From Akebia trifoliata (Eukaryota > Streptophyta > Magnoliopsida > Ranunculales > Lardizabalaceae): a stretch of DNA of 64,000 nt. The stretch's first letter is position 1; each line of letters opens with the position of its first letter. The notes beneath the pieces are model-generated. The model did no database searches and was not told the origin of the DNA. It saw only the letters and a program-made list of their open reading frames with translations. Below, one piece after another: positions 46,403 through 57,304 of the stretch. The stretch covers positions 13,130,967 through 13,194,966 of the forward strand of contig CM030706.1 in NCBI GenBank assembly GCA_017979445.1, given 5' to 3'. Made by a program: the position numbers and the translations under genes.

Positions 46403-47573
46403 ATGCTAGCTGCAGGCAATAACCCAATCGACCAGTTGGTCAAAACAACCATCACGGGGATGCACACCGTAGAGAAATTCAACTTTGGAAAATTCATGTT
46501 GAGATGCGCCCTGTACTTTCACGAGTTTGAGATAGATTGGAACCTTTTGCGCGCTATGGCTAAGCGTTAGAACCCTTATCTTCACATCTTCCACATTGGG
46601 CATATGCACTTGTGTCCTACTCATGAAGACTATTGTGGCATCATGGGGATATCTACTTCAGGTCTTCTAGTCAGGCCTTCATTGAAGACAAGATATTCTG
46701 GTGACCTCGCCATAGGCCTAAACATTTCAAAAGAAGAAGTCAAGGCCTTTGTCCGTAACGGGAGATTGGATTACTACCCTTATTGAGTCCATACCACTCC
46801 CGCAGTCATCCCATCAATGTAAAACCAGAAGCTTGGCGAGCCACTAGAGACTATCGGTTATGTTTAGGGATCTTAGCCCAATACATACTGACCTCCAAAA
46901 GGGAGGGTCAAGCTATTCCTGAGTCCTTCATAGACATAGCTTCCCAATTCTACAGAAAAACCAACCCTGTATCTCTCATTCTAGCTGAAACCTTCTCAGG
47001 TTTGGATACCATAAAAAATGGTTAGGGAAGTGGTTTCAAAGGAAGTCCTCACCTACTTTATATGTGGCTTTCGATCGTCTTAAAATTATAAACATTCCTT
47101 CAACCCTCGAGTATAGGCCAGAGCACTTTTCCAAAAGAAACATGTTAGTACGTCACAACTCAGTCAAAGCTTGGAGCAAATGGTTGGATTTTCGTCTTGC
47201 CCGTCATATTGGTTTGAGATGCCCTTGGTGGATGGCTGACTACCATGTTTTAGGTACTAAAGGATCCTATTATGTCCGTTTGATTGGACTGGAGGAGACA
47301 TCTTTTTACCAACCTGCCTTGATTCCAGAACAGTACGGAGTACTTATAGAGTTTTCACTACCTCAACACAAATAATTCTTTCCACCCGAACCATTGACTG
47401 AAAAGTTAGTGCATCTCATTGAGAAGGCTTGGAACAAGCGCACCTTAGGATAAACAGATGGACTAGTAGAGTTCAAAGAGCTTTTCATTAGAACCAAAAG
47501 AAACAAGCCTAATTGTCCTAGCAATCCTGATGACGATCAAAACAAATCCAAGCGTCCATGTAAAAGAATCTAA
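46403..47573 (+). pseudogene. ORF1 of E7, DUF7745-like protein, broken
   Basis: Same gene as 62197-63378 in E9. ATG at 46403 after a pyrimidine-rich stretch and AACTCAGG. The product begins MLAAGNNPIDQLVKTTITGM and ends near KSKRPCKRI. It is broken by TAG at 46568 (Trp in E9), frameshifts near 46770 and 47030, and stops at 47023 and 47373. Where both copies can be read, many differences are at third codon positions. Role unknown. DUF7745 and plant mobile domain proteins are known from plant transposons and some host genes. Confidence 0.7.
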
Positions 47574-47875
47574 GACAAAGTTATTGAAAATTATTATTCA
47601 AGGAAAATCTTATCTGTCAAGCAATTTTCAATAGTTCAATAAAATTTCCTTTAGTTTCTTTGTGAAAAATCATTGCATAAATGAATTATTTAATGGGTTG
47701 GTATACAAAATTCAATCTCAGGATTCACCAAAATGTTATCAAAGGGGGTAACACCGCAATTAATAATCCACCTCAAATAGGTCCACTACCCATATCCATC
47801 TCAGATTGGGTCCATGACTCATATCCGATTTCTAATCAAGCCCATGATCCATCAGTTAATCTACTTTTGCAAAAT
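47574..47875 (+). other. E7 spacer after ORF1
   Basis: Matches the sequence after ORF1 in E9 (63380-63570), including GTTATCAAAGGGGGTAA. No coding sequence. Confidence 0.6.
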
Positions 47876-48720
47876 GTCATACCGACTCCGTGTCGATGCC
47901 AGCTCCGTGCTGATGAAATCATTTTTAAATTTTACCAACTCCGTGTCGATGCCAGTTCCGTGCTGATGAAATCACTTTTAAATTTTATCGACTCCGTGTC
48001 GATGCCAGTTCCGTGTTGATGAAATCGTTTTTTAAAATTTTACCGACTTCGCGTCGATGCCAGTTCCGTGTTGATGAAATCACTTTTAAATTTTACCGAC
48101 TCTGTGTCGATGCTAGTTCCGTGTTGATGAAATCATTTTTTAAAATTTTACTGACTCCGTGTCGATACCAGCTCTGTGCTGATGTAATCATTTTTAATTT
48201 TACCGACTTCGTGTCGATGCTAGCTTCGTGCTGATGTAATCGTTTTAATTTTTACCAGCTCCGTGTCGATGCTAGCTCCGTGCTGATGAAATCGGTTTTA
48301 AATTTTACCGACTTCGTGTCGATGCCAACTCCGTGCTGATGAAATCGTTTTTAAATTTTATCGACTCCGTGTTGATGCCAGCGCCGTGCTGATGAAATCA
48401 TTTTTAAAATTTTACCGACTCCGTGTCGATGCCAGCTCCGTGCTGATGAAATCGTTTTAACTTTTATCGACTCCGTGTCGATGCCAGCTCTGTGCTGATG
48501 AAATTGTTTTTAAATTTTACCGACTCCGTGTCGATGTCGGCTCTGTGCTGAGGAAATCGTTTTACCGGCTCCGTGTCGATGCCAGCTCGTGCTGATGAAA
48601 TCTTTTTAATTTTACCGACTCCGTGTCGCTGTCAGCTCCAACTGATGTAATTCCTTTTTCAAAAATGTTTTGCCAGTCCCGTGTTGATGCCAACTTCGCG
48701 TTAATGTCGGCTCCGAGCCG
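47876..48720 (+). repeat. 53-bp minisatellite between ORF1 and gag
   Basis: About 16 tandem copies, roughly 53-55 bp each, built of ACCGACTCCGTGTCGATGCC, AGCTCCGTGCTGATGAAATC and a T/A-rich linker of variable length. The linker length varies, so no frame is kept. E9 has no such array at the matching place (63570-63670). Confidence 0.92.
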
Positions 48721-48911
48721 AATAACTATTTTCTTTAAAACTCGTTTACTTTAAAATAAATAACTTTACCCGACCTAATAAAATTTCATGCATTTTTATT
48801 TTTGTAAACAAAATACTAATGCTTGGTCTTTTGTACCCAAAGGTGGCCAAACGAAAGAAATATAAGCAACCAGAGGAACCTCCGTATTTTCTCAGATTTT
48901 CCATCGTCATC

Positions 48912-51230
48912 ATGAGTTCTTCCGAACCAGCACAACCCCCAGTAGTTGAAACGTCAGGTATCGATCCACAAATAACAGTACTATTGAAAATAATTAAGAG
49001 GCAAGAAAAAATGGTAAGTGTCGTGTTAGCCAACACCAGCATCATACAAGCCCAAACAATACAGCAACATGCGTCCGGATCAAATTAGGATTTACCCGAA
49101 CAACTTCCACAAGGACCACAGACCACTATGCCTCCAGCAGTGCCTGAATACCAGGGGCCCCCGCTCTATATTCCACATAATCGACCACCCCCTGTGGTCA
49201 TTCCTGATGACGAATGCAAGTATAGGGCCACAGAGGCCAAGAGTGCCACAGATGAAAAATTGGCTCAACAAATCAAGTCTCTGCTGGAAGAAATGAGGAG
49301 GATGAAGGGCATCAACACTATGAGTGGAACTCGGTTCAAGGACCTCTATTTCTACCCCAATGCTCAATTACCGGCCAAGTTCAAATGTCTAGAATTTGAA
49401 AAATACAATGGCGTAGGGTGTCCGCTCTCACATCTAAAGTTGTACTGTGGGTCTATGTGCCAATATGGCGAGGACGACAGGCTGTTGGTACAATTATTCC
49501 AGAGGATTTTAACAAGGCCGGCCCTTAAGTGGTTCTCCGGATTGGACCATACACTCATCAAGAATTGGCAGGACCTAGCTGAGATGTTCTCTCACAACTA
49601 TCGGTTCAATACGGATGTGGGACTGGATCGAAACAACATGGTTAAGATGGTGAGAAAACAGAGGGAAACAGTAAAAGAGTATGCCCAGAGATGGCGGGAG
49701 TCTGCTTTACAAGTGAGGCCTGCAATGACTGAACAAGAGATGAACACCACGTTCATCTCAATACTAGGGCATGCCTTTTATACTCATCTGGTCGGGTACA
49801 CTACATGCACCTTCTCAAATTTAGTTCAAGTGGTAGATCGGGTCAAGGACGGGATTCGAACTCGTCTAATATTCGACTTTACAGCCTTGAGTGCAACAGT
49901 AGGGACATCGGCACAGAAGAAATCAATGCTTTTTGTAAAAAAGAAAGAGGAAACCCAAGTCAATAATGTACAACCCAGCCAACCTCTCGTTATTCAAGCA
50001 CCAGCTCAGCGGACACCGGCACCCCAGGCCCCTTGGAAGCCAGTACCTCGAGCTGCCTGGGCTCCTATACCTCAAAACCAATTTAGGACGAATCCTCCAT
50101 CAGTTGCACAGCAGGCACCACTATATGGACAGAACCAACAGGCACAACCTAACAGGGTAAATAGAGTGTTTACTAGGTTACCTATGACGCTATCTGAGTT
50201 ACTACCAATCTTGTTCAGGGGTGAGTATCTTGCAAAACGTCCACCAAATCCTGAGGCTACCAAAGGGCCAGGGTACAACCCCAATTTGTTCTACGAATTT
50301 CACATGGGTGCACCAGGGCACTCCACAGATCAATGCTGGCAGCTCAAACATCAAGTACAAAATTTGATCGATAGGAAAGCTCTCATCTTGGATGGACCTG
50401 CCAACCCGCCCCAACAACAGAATATCAATCAAAACCCCCTACCTACTCACAATGGAGAGGGGAGTGGGCACAGGGTAAATGTTGTATGTGGAGAACTCGA
50501 ATTCAATCCCTCCGATTTAATAGCGCCTATCGGAGCAAAAATCAAGGTCCACTTAACAAAGGAATCAAAAGTACCTGCGGTTAACACAGTCAACCACCAC
50601 ACAACAAACTCATCCCAAAATTCACTACCACCTCTCAGATTATCTGACTTCACCATCCACCCCACTCATCAAAATACTACTACCCGACCACCTTTAGTTA
50701 TACCTTACGAATCACCAAGCCATCAAAATTCAACCCGACCTCCTCTTGTTATACCCTACACACTGTCAACTTCTCAGGGATCAACCCGACCCCCCCTTCA
50801 TATACCATACACTTCACCCTCACGTCCACCGCTCGTCATTCCATACACGCCATCAACTCCTCACGCAACTCCTCCTATCATCACCACATCCAAATCATCA
50901 CCACCACCCCTCATTCTCAGTGTAAAACCTGACCCACCTCCAATGACCATCTGCTCACTTAAACCATTCCCCTATAGCTCCAACCAAGCAATTCCTTGGA
51001 GCTACGAGACCACCATCACCACAACCGCAGCGGTTGAGACCATGAAGAAAGCAATGGTAGCTGACATTGGCCATATGACAAAGGCAGGGAGGTACCAAAA
51101 ATTACCAGAAAAAGGGGTAAGCATTAGGGAAGAGGCAAAAGAAATAGTAAAGGGAATGGATGATGAAGAGAAAAAAAGGGAAAAGGGGAAAGGCAAGATA
51201 GATGAAGATGACAAACAGAAGGGAAAGTGA
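48912..51230 (+). pseudogene. gag of E7 (Tat lineage), one nonsense codon
   Basis: One frame of 773 codons from ATG 48912 (MSSSEPAQPP) to TGA 51228, broken only by TAG at 49086 (codon 59); from 49128 it is open for 700 residues. The capsid-like part has FYPNAQLPAKFKCLEFEKYN, LVQLFQRILTRPALKWFSGL and the segment around 49560-49760 (QDLAEMFSHNYRFN, EYAQRWRESA). The zinc-knuckle-like stretch near 50285-50342 (EFHMGAPGHSTDQCW) lacks the first Cys. A proline-rich tail repeats RPPLVIPY four times (50686-50855), followed by an acidic, lysine-rich end. Gag would form the virus-like particle. Confidence 0.88.
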
Positions 51231-52175
51231 CAGATAAGGAAGCAGCAGACTTCATTAAGCTTATTCGGAAGAGTGAGCATAATATAGTGGACCAATTGAA
51301 CAAACAGCCAGCTCAAATCAATATTTTGGGTCTAATGCAAAAGTCAGAAAAACACCAAGAGGCATTACTGAGAGTTTTAAAAAAATCGCATGTACCTGCA
51401 AACACCTCACCGGCACAATTAGAGCAAACGATTGGCCAGATCATGGCCCCCAATCCCATTATTTTCACTAAAAGTGAATTTATGCCTAAAGGACGGGGGC
51501 ACGTCGAACCACTAAATATTATGGTCATATGCAATTGCATGATGGTTGTCAGAGTACTGATTGATAACGGCTCAACGCTTAACGTTTGTCCTCTTGAAAC
51601 CTTTCAAAAGCTTACACTAATTGGTCACATGTCAAGCCCAACAACAAGGTCGTCCGAGGTTTCGACAGTTCAAGAAGGGGTTCGTTGGGAGAAGTGGATC
51701 TACCTATCACTATAGGTCCATGCACCTTTGAAGTAACATTTGAAGTCATGGAGATACTGACGACATTCAACTTACTACTGGGCAGGCCGTGAATCCACAT
51801 AGTAGGGGCTGTACCTTCTTCTCTACACCAAAGAGTCAAATTCATTATGAGGCAGAAGATGATATCCGTTTTGGCAAAGAACTTAATCCCAGCTGGTAGA
51901 GCTCCGGACGTGCCATTTATCGATATAGAGATGACGAAGGACAAAGCACGCTATCACTCTTATCAATTCGCTGCTGTCAATCATATTGAGAAGGGGCAAG
52001 AGAAGGTAAAGGCATAACTATCAAGAACAAATCTGATGATTGGTCGGGTTTTGAAGAAAGTAGGTTATCGACCTAGACAAGGGTTGGGACCGGTAGGAAA
52101 AGGGAAGGCTACACCAGTCATAGCAAAAAAATATATTCCTTATTTTGGCCTGAGGTTCAGGCCCATGAAAAAGAT
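51227..52175 (+). pseudogene. Protease region of E7 with G-patch-like tail
   Basis: Starts one frame away from gag, overlapping it at 51227-51230: TDKEAADFIKLIRKSEHNIV, PAQINILGLMQ, then the aspartic protease site VLIDNGSTLNV (about 51552-51585). After a frameshift near 51650 the frame continues with VDLPITIGPCTFEVTFEVME and NLLLGRP, then TGA where Trp is expected (51788), then GAVPSSLHQRVKFI. Near 52033-52110 MIGRVLKKVGYRPRQGLGPV resembles a G-patch, as found after the protease in some retroelements. Non-functional as it stands. Confidence 0.8.
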
Positions 52176-53040
52176 ATATCGGATATGAATGATAAGAAAA
52201 AAGAGTTTCGACTAGCAAGAAGGCAAAATCGTAAACCAAATGTCTGGAATCTGGGTAGAGTTCCGTATATCAGCGTTAGCTTCCTGAAATCTCATACTAG
52301 ACCCGACAGCTTATCGGAACCACAACCAGCTAAAAGGTCAAAAACGATAAATTTCAAACCTGTAGACAGTCAAGAAGACTCAGTTGTTGAGTCCCAGCCA
52401 TCCTTCGTAGAAGGCATTGATGTTTTATTCAATGGGGATTCTGACGAAAGTCTATCAAGAAAAACTCAAGAGCCCACAAAAGAGGAAGTAATTGAGGGTA
52501 AGGGAAAATAATCACCTTTCCCCACTGGCATTGACTGGGCATCAGTCGTCATCCCACCAAGCTTGGGAGGGACTATGCCCCAACTTGACAAAGATCAATC
52601 GGAGATCATGGTCATCTTCGAACCACCGATCAAATCACCCAACAAATCACTTTCGCATCTCATTCGCCCCCTCAGAGAAGGGGAAGTTCTAAACAACTGG
52701 GAGGAATTCCCATTAACCTTTGAGGCTGTTGAGGCCTAAAAAAAATGCTGTTAAACGAATCTACTTTGCCCGAGGATCATAACGAGCTCTTGTCCTCGGG
52801 TAAAGACTGTTTTGAGGGCTCCCTATTTTTATTAATAAATTTGCATGATTGTTCTTCTTATTCCAGGTATTCGAAAAACAACAAAAAAACAAATATTCCT
52901 CAAAAAGCAAAAAAATCAAAAAAATTTCAAAAGACAAAAAAATCAAAAAAACTTTCAAAATTGCAAAAAAAATAGATATTTTCCAAAAGTCAAAATAAGA
53001 GTTTTCAAGTGATCTATCTCAATCAAATGAGTATCCAGAT
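52176..53040 (+). other. E7 protease-RT linker, possible intron region
   Basis: The frame at 52185-52511 (MNDKKKEFRLARRQNRKPNV, then WNLGRVPYISVSF) is low in conserved features. It is followed by LNNWEEFPLTFEAVEA near 52690-52737 in another frame, then non-coding-looking DNA with a pyrimidine-rich TTGTTCTTCTTATTCCAG ending at 52866. Ogre elements are known to have an intron between protease and RT. Possible donors are GTAAGG near 52498 and GTAAAG near 52800. The A-rich stretch 52870-52975 follows. Confidence 0.5.
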
Positions 53041-54230
53041 AAAATAGATTTTGAAAGGGACGAGTATGATTTCGATCTTGAACTTGAGTTTGACCTCATG
53101 GGGATCGAAGAAGAGTCTGAGGACGAAATGGAGTACCCGCCTAAAGAAATCAAAGACTTGGTAGAATGTTACGAGAAAGGTGTTCAGCCAAACATTGAGG
53201 ATACAGATTCAATCAATCTTGGTACGGAAGAGGACCCACGAATCGTCAAGATCGGAGTCTTATTAACATCGCAGCAAAAGGAAGAAATGATCAAACTCTT
53301 ATGAAAGTATCAAGATGTCTTCGCATGGTCATACAGGGATATGCCTGGGTTGGACACAGATCTTGTTGTACACAAGCTACCAATTGCCTCGGGAAGCAAG
53401 TCGATCAAGCAGAAACTGAGAAGGCTAAAACCAGAATGGACCCTCAAGGTTAAAGATGAGGTCATGAAATAGTTCGAAGCAGGTTTCTTGCAGTCTCTAC
53501 GTACCCAGAATGGTTGGCTAATGTCGTCCTAGTACCCAAGAAAGATGGAAAGGTACATATGTGTGTTGACTATCGAGACTTGAACAAGGCTAGTTCTAAG
53601 GATGATTTCCCACTACCACACATCGACACTCTAGTCGACAGTACAGCAGGACACGACATGTTCTCGTTCATGGACGGCTTCTCAGGCTATAATCAGATAA
53701 AAGTGGCAGAAGAAGACCAAGGAAAGACTGTATTTATCACACCATGGGGTACTTTCCACTACAAAGTCATGTCATTCAGACTGAAGAACGTAGGAGCAAC
53801 TTATCAACGGGCAATGACCGCATTATTCCACGATATGATCCATAAGGAAATGGAAGTCTATGTAGATGACATGATTGCTAAATCCGACATTGAAGAAGAC
53901 CATCTGGTGAATCTAAAGAAGTTGTTCGACAGGCTGAGGAAGTACAGTTTAAGGTTAAATCCTGGAAAATATGTATTCGGGGCAACATCGGGCAAACTAC
54001 TGGGTTTCATCGTCAGCAGAAGAGGCATCGAGATAAATCCGACAAAAACCAAGTATATCCTCGAGATGAAAACACCCGTTTCAAAGAGAGATGTTCGGGA
54101 ATTCTTGGGAAGAATACAGTATATTAGCCGTTTCATTGCTCAACTTACGCCTATCTGTGAGCCAGTCTTCAAACTATTCGAAGGACACACCAAAAAAATA
54201 GAACGAAGACTGTCAAGAAGCATTCGATAA
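53041..54230 (+). pseudogene. Reverse transcriptase of E7
   Basis: The acidic pre-RT (IDFERDEYDFDLELEFDLMG, INLGTEEDPRIVKIG) precedes KYQDVFAWSYRDMPGLDTDL. TGA at 53302 and a frameshift near 53500 break it. From 53514 the RT core is clean: VPKKDGKVHMCVDYRDLNKA, FMDGFSGYNQI with the first catalytic Asp (residue 54), YVDD at 116-119, and LNPGKYVFGATSGKLLGFIV. The thumb region is FLGRIQYISRFIAQLTPICE. The catalytic triad is therefore present, unlike in E2, but the polyprotein is not continuous. Confidence 0.9.
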
Positions 54231-54770
54231 GATCAAGCAATATCTGCTCAATCCACCAATCCTAGTCCCTCCTACTCCAGGGCGACCTCTGCTGATGTAT
54301 ATCTCAGTACAACAAACGTCAATGGGGTGTGTGCTAGGACAACACGATGAATTAGGACGGAAGGAACAGGCCATCTACTATCTCAACAAGAAATTTATCG
54401 AGTACGAAGTAAAATATTCAACGCTTAAAAAGACTTGCTTTGCATTAGTCTGGGCATCTCAATGACTACGTCATTATTTACTCAGTTACTCGACTATGTT
54501 CATCTCTAGGATGGACCCCCTGAAATACCTTTTTTAGAAACTGACCTTAAAAGGTCATACAGCAAAGTGGCAATTATTATTATCTGAGTTCGACATCACC
54601 TATGTCACTCAAAAAGCCATCAAAGGGAAAGCCATCGTTGATCACTTAGCCGAGCACCCATTGCCTGATTGCGAGCCATTAAAGACGAACTTCCCGGATG
54701 AAGCCATACTGTTTACCAAGATTGAAGACGATGATGACGAACCAGGCTGGAAAATGTACTTTGACGGAGC
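54200..54770 (+). pseudogene. First RNase H of E7 (gypsy type)
   Basis: After a frameshift near 54200 the text reads CQEAFDKIKQYLLNPPILVP, SMGCVLGQHDELGRKEQAIY, then YSTLKKTCFALVWASQ and a stop where a coding triplet is expected (near 54465), LRHYLLSYST, a second stop near 54537 and LLSEFDITYVTQKAIKGKAI. This is the RNase H that follows RT in all Ty3/gypsy elements; several residues are degraded. Confidence 0.8.
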
Positions 54771-55263
54771 AGCCAATTAGAAAGGAAACGGAATAGGGGC
54801 AGTCCTGATTAAACCAGATGGATCTCACGTGCCAATTGCAATCAGATTGAAATTCCAATGCTCTAACAACGAGGCCGAATACGAAGTATGCATAGCAGGG
54901 TTGAAAGCAGCACTAGATCTCGAGGTAGATGAGATCGATGTTTTCGGAGATTCAAGCTTAGTAGTCTATCAGACAACTGGAGAATGGAAGACTCGAGAGC
55001 AGAGACTGGTCCCTTACCACGAGTATCTAGAAGAACTAAGCACGCGCTTTGATAGGATTTCATTCACGTACATGCCAAGTGCCAAGAATCAATTCGCAGA
55101 TGCACTAGCTACGCTCCCTTCTATGATTAGCATTTCAGAAGACTTAATCATCGACCCTATTGAGATTGGAATTCAAGATGAGTCGACCTATTGCTTGCCT
55201 GTCGAAGTAGAGGAATCTGAAGAAAAGCCATGGTACTCAGACATCAAGGCATATCTCGAATAA
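54745..55263 (+). pseudogene. Second, archaeal-type RNase H of E7
   Basis: WKMYFDGAAN (first Asp), a stop at about 54778, then GNGIGAVLIKPDG, CSNNEAEYEVCIAGLKAAL (Glu), EIDVFGDSSLVVYQTTGEWK (second Asp) and SAKNQFADALATLPSMI (last Asp). All four acidic positions of the archaeal-type fold are present. A second RNase H between the usual one and integrase is diagnostic of the Tat lineage. Only the TAG near 54778 breaks it. Confidence 0.85.
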
Positions 55264-55673
55264 CGAACCTTCCCCTTAGATGTAACGCCAAATGACCGAA
55301 GGACCATTCAGAAATTGGCAGGGCAATTCTTCTTGAGCAACGGTATTTTATACAAGAAGTCGCATCACGAGGTCTTACTCCGATGCGTGGCAGAAGCAGA
55401 AGCAAAATGATTAATCGAGACTGTATATGGTGGAGTCTGTGGGCCCCACATGAATGGTCACATGCTAGCAAAGAAGATTATGCAAATAAGGATATTACTG
55501 GACAACAATGGAAAGTAACTGCTATCAGCATGTTCGCAAATGCCATCTGTGTTAGATCACGCCAAAAAGATCAACGCTCCACCTTTAGAACTACATAATA
55601 TGACCACTCCTTGGCCCTTCTCACTCTGGGACATGGATGTCATTGGGCAGATCACGTCAAAGTTGCAAACGGG
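55264..55673 (+). pseudogene. Integrase start of E7, truncated by E8
   Basis: RRTIQKLAGQFFLSNGILYK, LLRCVAEAEAK, a stop, then GVCGPHMNGHMLAKKIM with the His pair of the zinc finger, a damaged Cys region, and PPLELHNMTTPWPFSLWDMD with the first catalytic Asp. The sequence breaks off at KVANG (55673), where the E8 LTR begins. The second half should lie beyond the right edge. Confidence 0.8.
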
Positions 55674-56085
55674 TGAAAGCGCCCTCAATCCGCGGGGTAC
55701 GCGGATCCGCTTTTGACCCTTGAGGTTTGGGAGTCGCCACCTAGTTATTATGGTGTAGGAACCGGATATAAACTCAAAATGGATAAAAACGACTAATCTA
55801 CTAAAAAATACTGAGTCCCAGGATCAAGTTACGGGGTTGGAAGGTGTTAGGCCCCAACCCCGCCCGGCCAATGCCAGTCTCTACTTATTCCCAAGTAAAC
55901 TACATTGCTAAAAGACCTAAAAGAATAAATAAATAAAAGAAATTTTACCTTTGATATGCAAAGATTCTATTCCCTCAGATCTGATAAAATTGCTCCTTGT
56001 ACCGTACTCCTTGCTTTGTTCTGTCTCCGGATCTGATTTCTGATCTCCGAGGTGAGGTATCTCTTTCTTGGATCTGGATATTAAT
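55674..56085 (-). repeat. E8 3' LTR, terminal part only
   Basis: Minus-strand LTR end GAGGGCGCTTTCA at 55674, with the conserved GGGGTTGG...CCAACCCC inverted repeat (55834-55862). Homology to the other LTRs stops near 56085, where leader sequence begins, so U3 has been deleted together with the whole E8 interior. Confidence 0.75.
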
Positions 56086-57095
56086 CATTGATCAAACATT
56101 GAGATAGACACAAAATTTTTCCTTATGGTCCAATTAGAGATCACTTTGGGTGACCCAAAATAATTTGAGATTTTACTAAATATTGAATCGAGGATAGGAT
56201 GATAATTATTAAGCATAAGGAGGTATGATATTTCCTTTTTTTTTTTAAACATTTTTTTATTTTAAATTTTTTTTAAACATTTTTTTTATTTTTTGATTTT
56301 TTTTAAAAGACGTTTTTTTTTTCTTTTTAAACGTTTTTATTTTTTATTTTTAACATTTTTATTTTTTATTTTTTTAAACATTTTTTTTTTATTTTAACAT
56401 ATTTTTATTTTTTTTTAAATGTTTTTTTTTATTTTTTATTTTTTATAAAACATTTTTGTTTTAATTTATTTAAAAAAAACATTTTTTTTTAAATTTTTTT
56501 AAAAATTTATTTTTAAAACGTTTTTTTTTAATTGTTTTTAAAAAAATTTTAAAACGTTTTTCTTTTAAGTTTTTATTTTTTATTTTTTTAAAACGTTTTT
56601 CTTTTAAGTTTTTGTTTTTTTATTTTTTTTTAACTTTTTTTTAAGGGTTTTTAAAAATAATAAAATTAATTAAAAAAAAATCTACATGGTCCAATAACCA
56701 TCACTCCATCCTCAATGAACCATTCCCTTCCAATCTTGAATTATTTAGGGTCACCTTAAGTGACTCTCAATTAAGCCATAAAAAATAATATGTCAAATCA
56801 AGGTACTCAAAATCGAACCAAATGATATCCAATAGAGGATAATACAAGCCCAAAAATATAATTTCATACCATTAACCTCTTGACATCCCGCATTATTTAG
56901 GGCCATTCCGAATGACCTTATATGATCCATATAGAATGTGCAAAAGTAAAATATTCAACATCCAAACTGGTGATCAATAATGGAGCAAAAAGAATGATAA
57001 AGAATAAATAAAAATAAACAGATAAAAAAATAAAAAAAGGTCCTACTGGCAATGCTTCCCATACTTGGGACTTTTCAAGTTTGATCCTCAATAAT
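56086..57095 (-). other. E8 leader with a long T-rich block
   Basis: Matches the E1 leader at 56120-56220 (versus 2890-3000) and 56690-57090 (versus 4610-5070). Between them, 56230-56660 is a degenerate run of T with interspersed AAC and ACG (TTTTTAAACATTTTT-type), clearly expanded by slippage. No gene. Confidence 0.7.
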
Positions 57096-57112
57096 TCCCA
57101 GTGGAGTCACCA
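57096..57112 (-). promoter_or_regulatory. Primer-binding site of E8
   Basis: Minus-strand TGGTGACTCCACTGGGA, the tRNA-Arg-type site with the same transition as in E1. Confidence 0.65.
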
Positions 57113-57113
57113 C

Positions 57114-57304
57114 TAAAAGCGCCCTCGATCCGCGGGGTGCACGGATCCGCTTTTGATTTTTGAGGTTTGGGAGTCGTTACCGAGTTATTACGGTATAGAA
57201 ACCGAACATTGACTCTAAAAGGCAAATAACACTAATCTACGAAAGAAAATATGGGTCCAAGGATCACGTTACGGGTTTGGAAGGTGTTAGGCATCAACCC
57301 CGCC
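57114..57304 (-). repeat. E8 5' LTR end, interrupted by E9
   Basis: Contains the terminal GATCCGCGGGGTGCACGGATCC block and the U5 motif GGTGTTAGGCATCAACCCC, then breaks at 57304 (CCGCC), where other LTRs continue with CGGCAAATGCCGG. E9 starts at 57305. The likely 5-bp target duplication is CCGCC (57300-57304). Confidence 0.75.

Larger units (their letters stand above)
42018..55673 (+). mobile_element. E7: Tat/Ogre-like LTR retrotransposon, nearly full coding layout
   Basis: Order: LTR 42018-44057, primer-binding site 44063, leader, palindromic module 45180-45900, ORF1 pseudogene 46403-47573, 53-bp minisatellite, gag 48912-51230, protease, linker, RT, RNase H, second RNase H, and integrase cut at 55673 by E8. 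An extra ORF upstream of gag and a dual RNase H are what is known for Tat/Ogre. Its LTR is unrelated to that of E9 apart from a short U5 motif, although the leader module and ORF1 are shared. Confidence 0.9.

Noticed and set aside
50072..51316. Minus-strand frames under gag
   Set aside because: Shadows of the gag and protease coding sequence, with no family resemblance.
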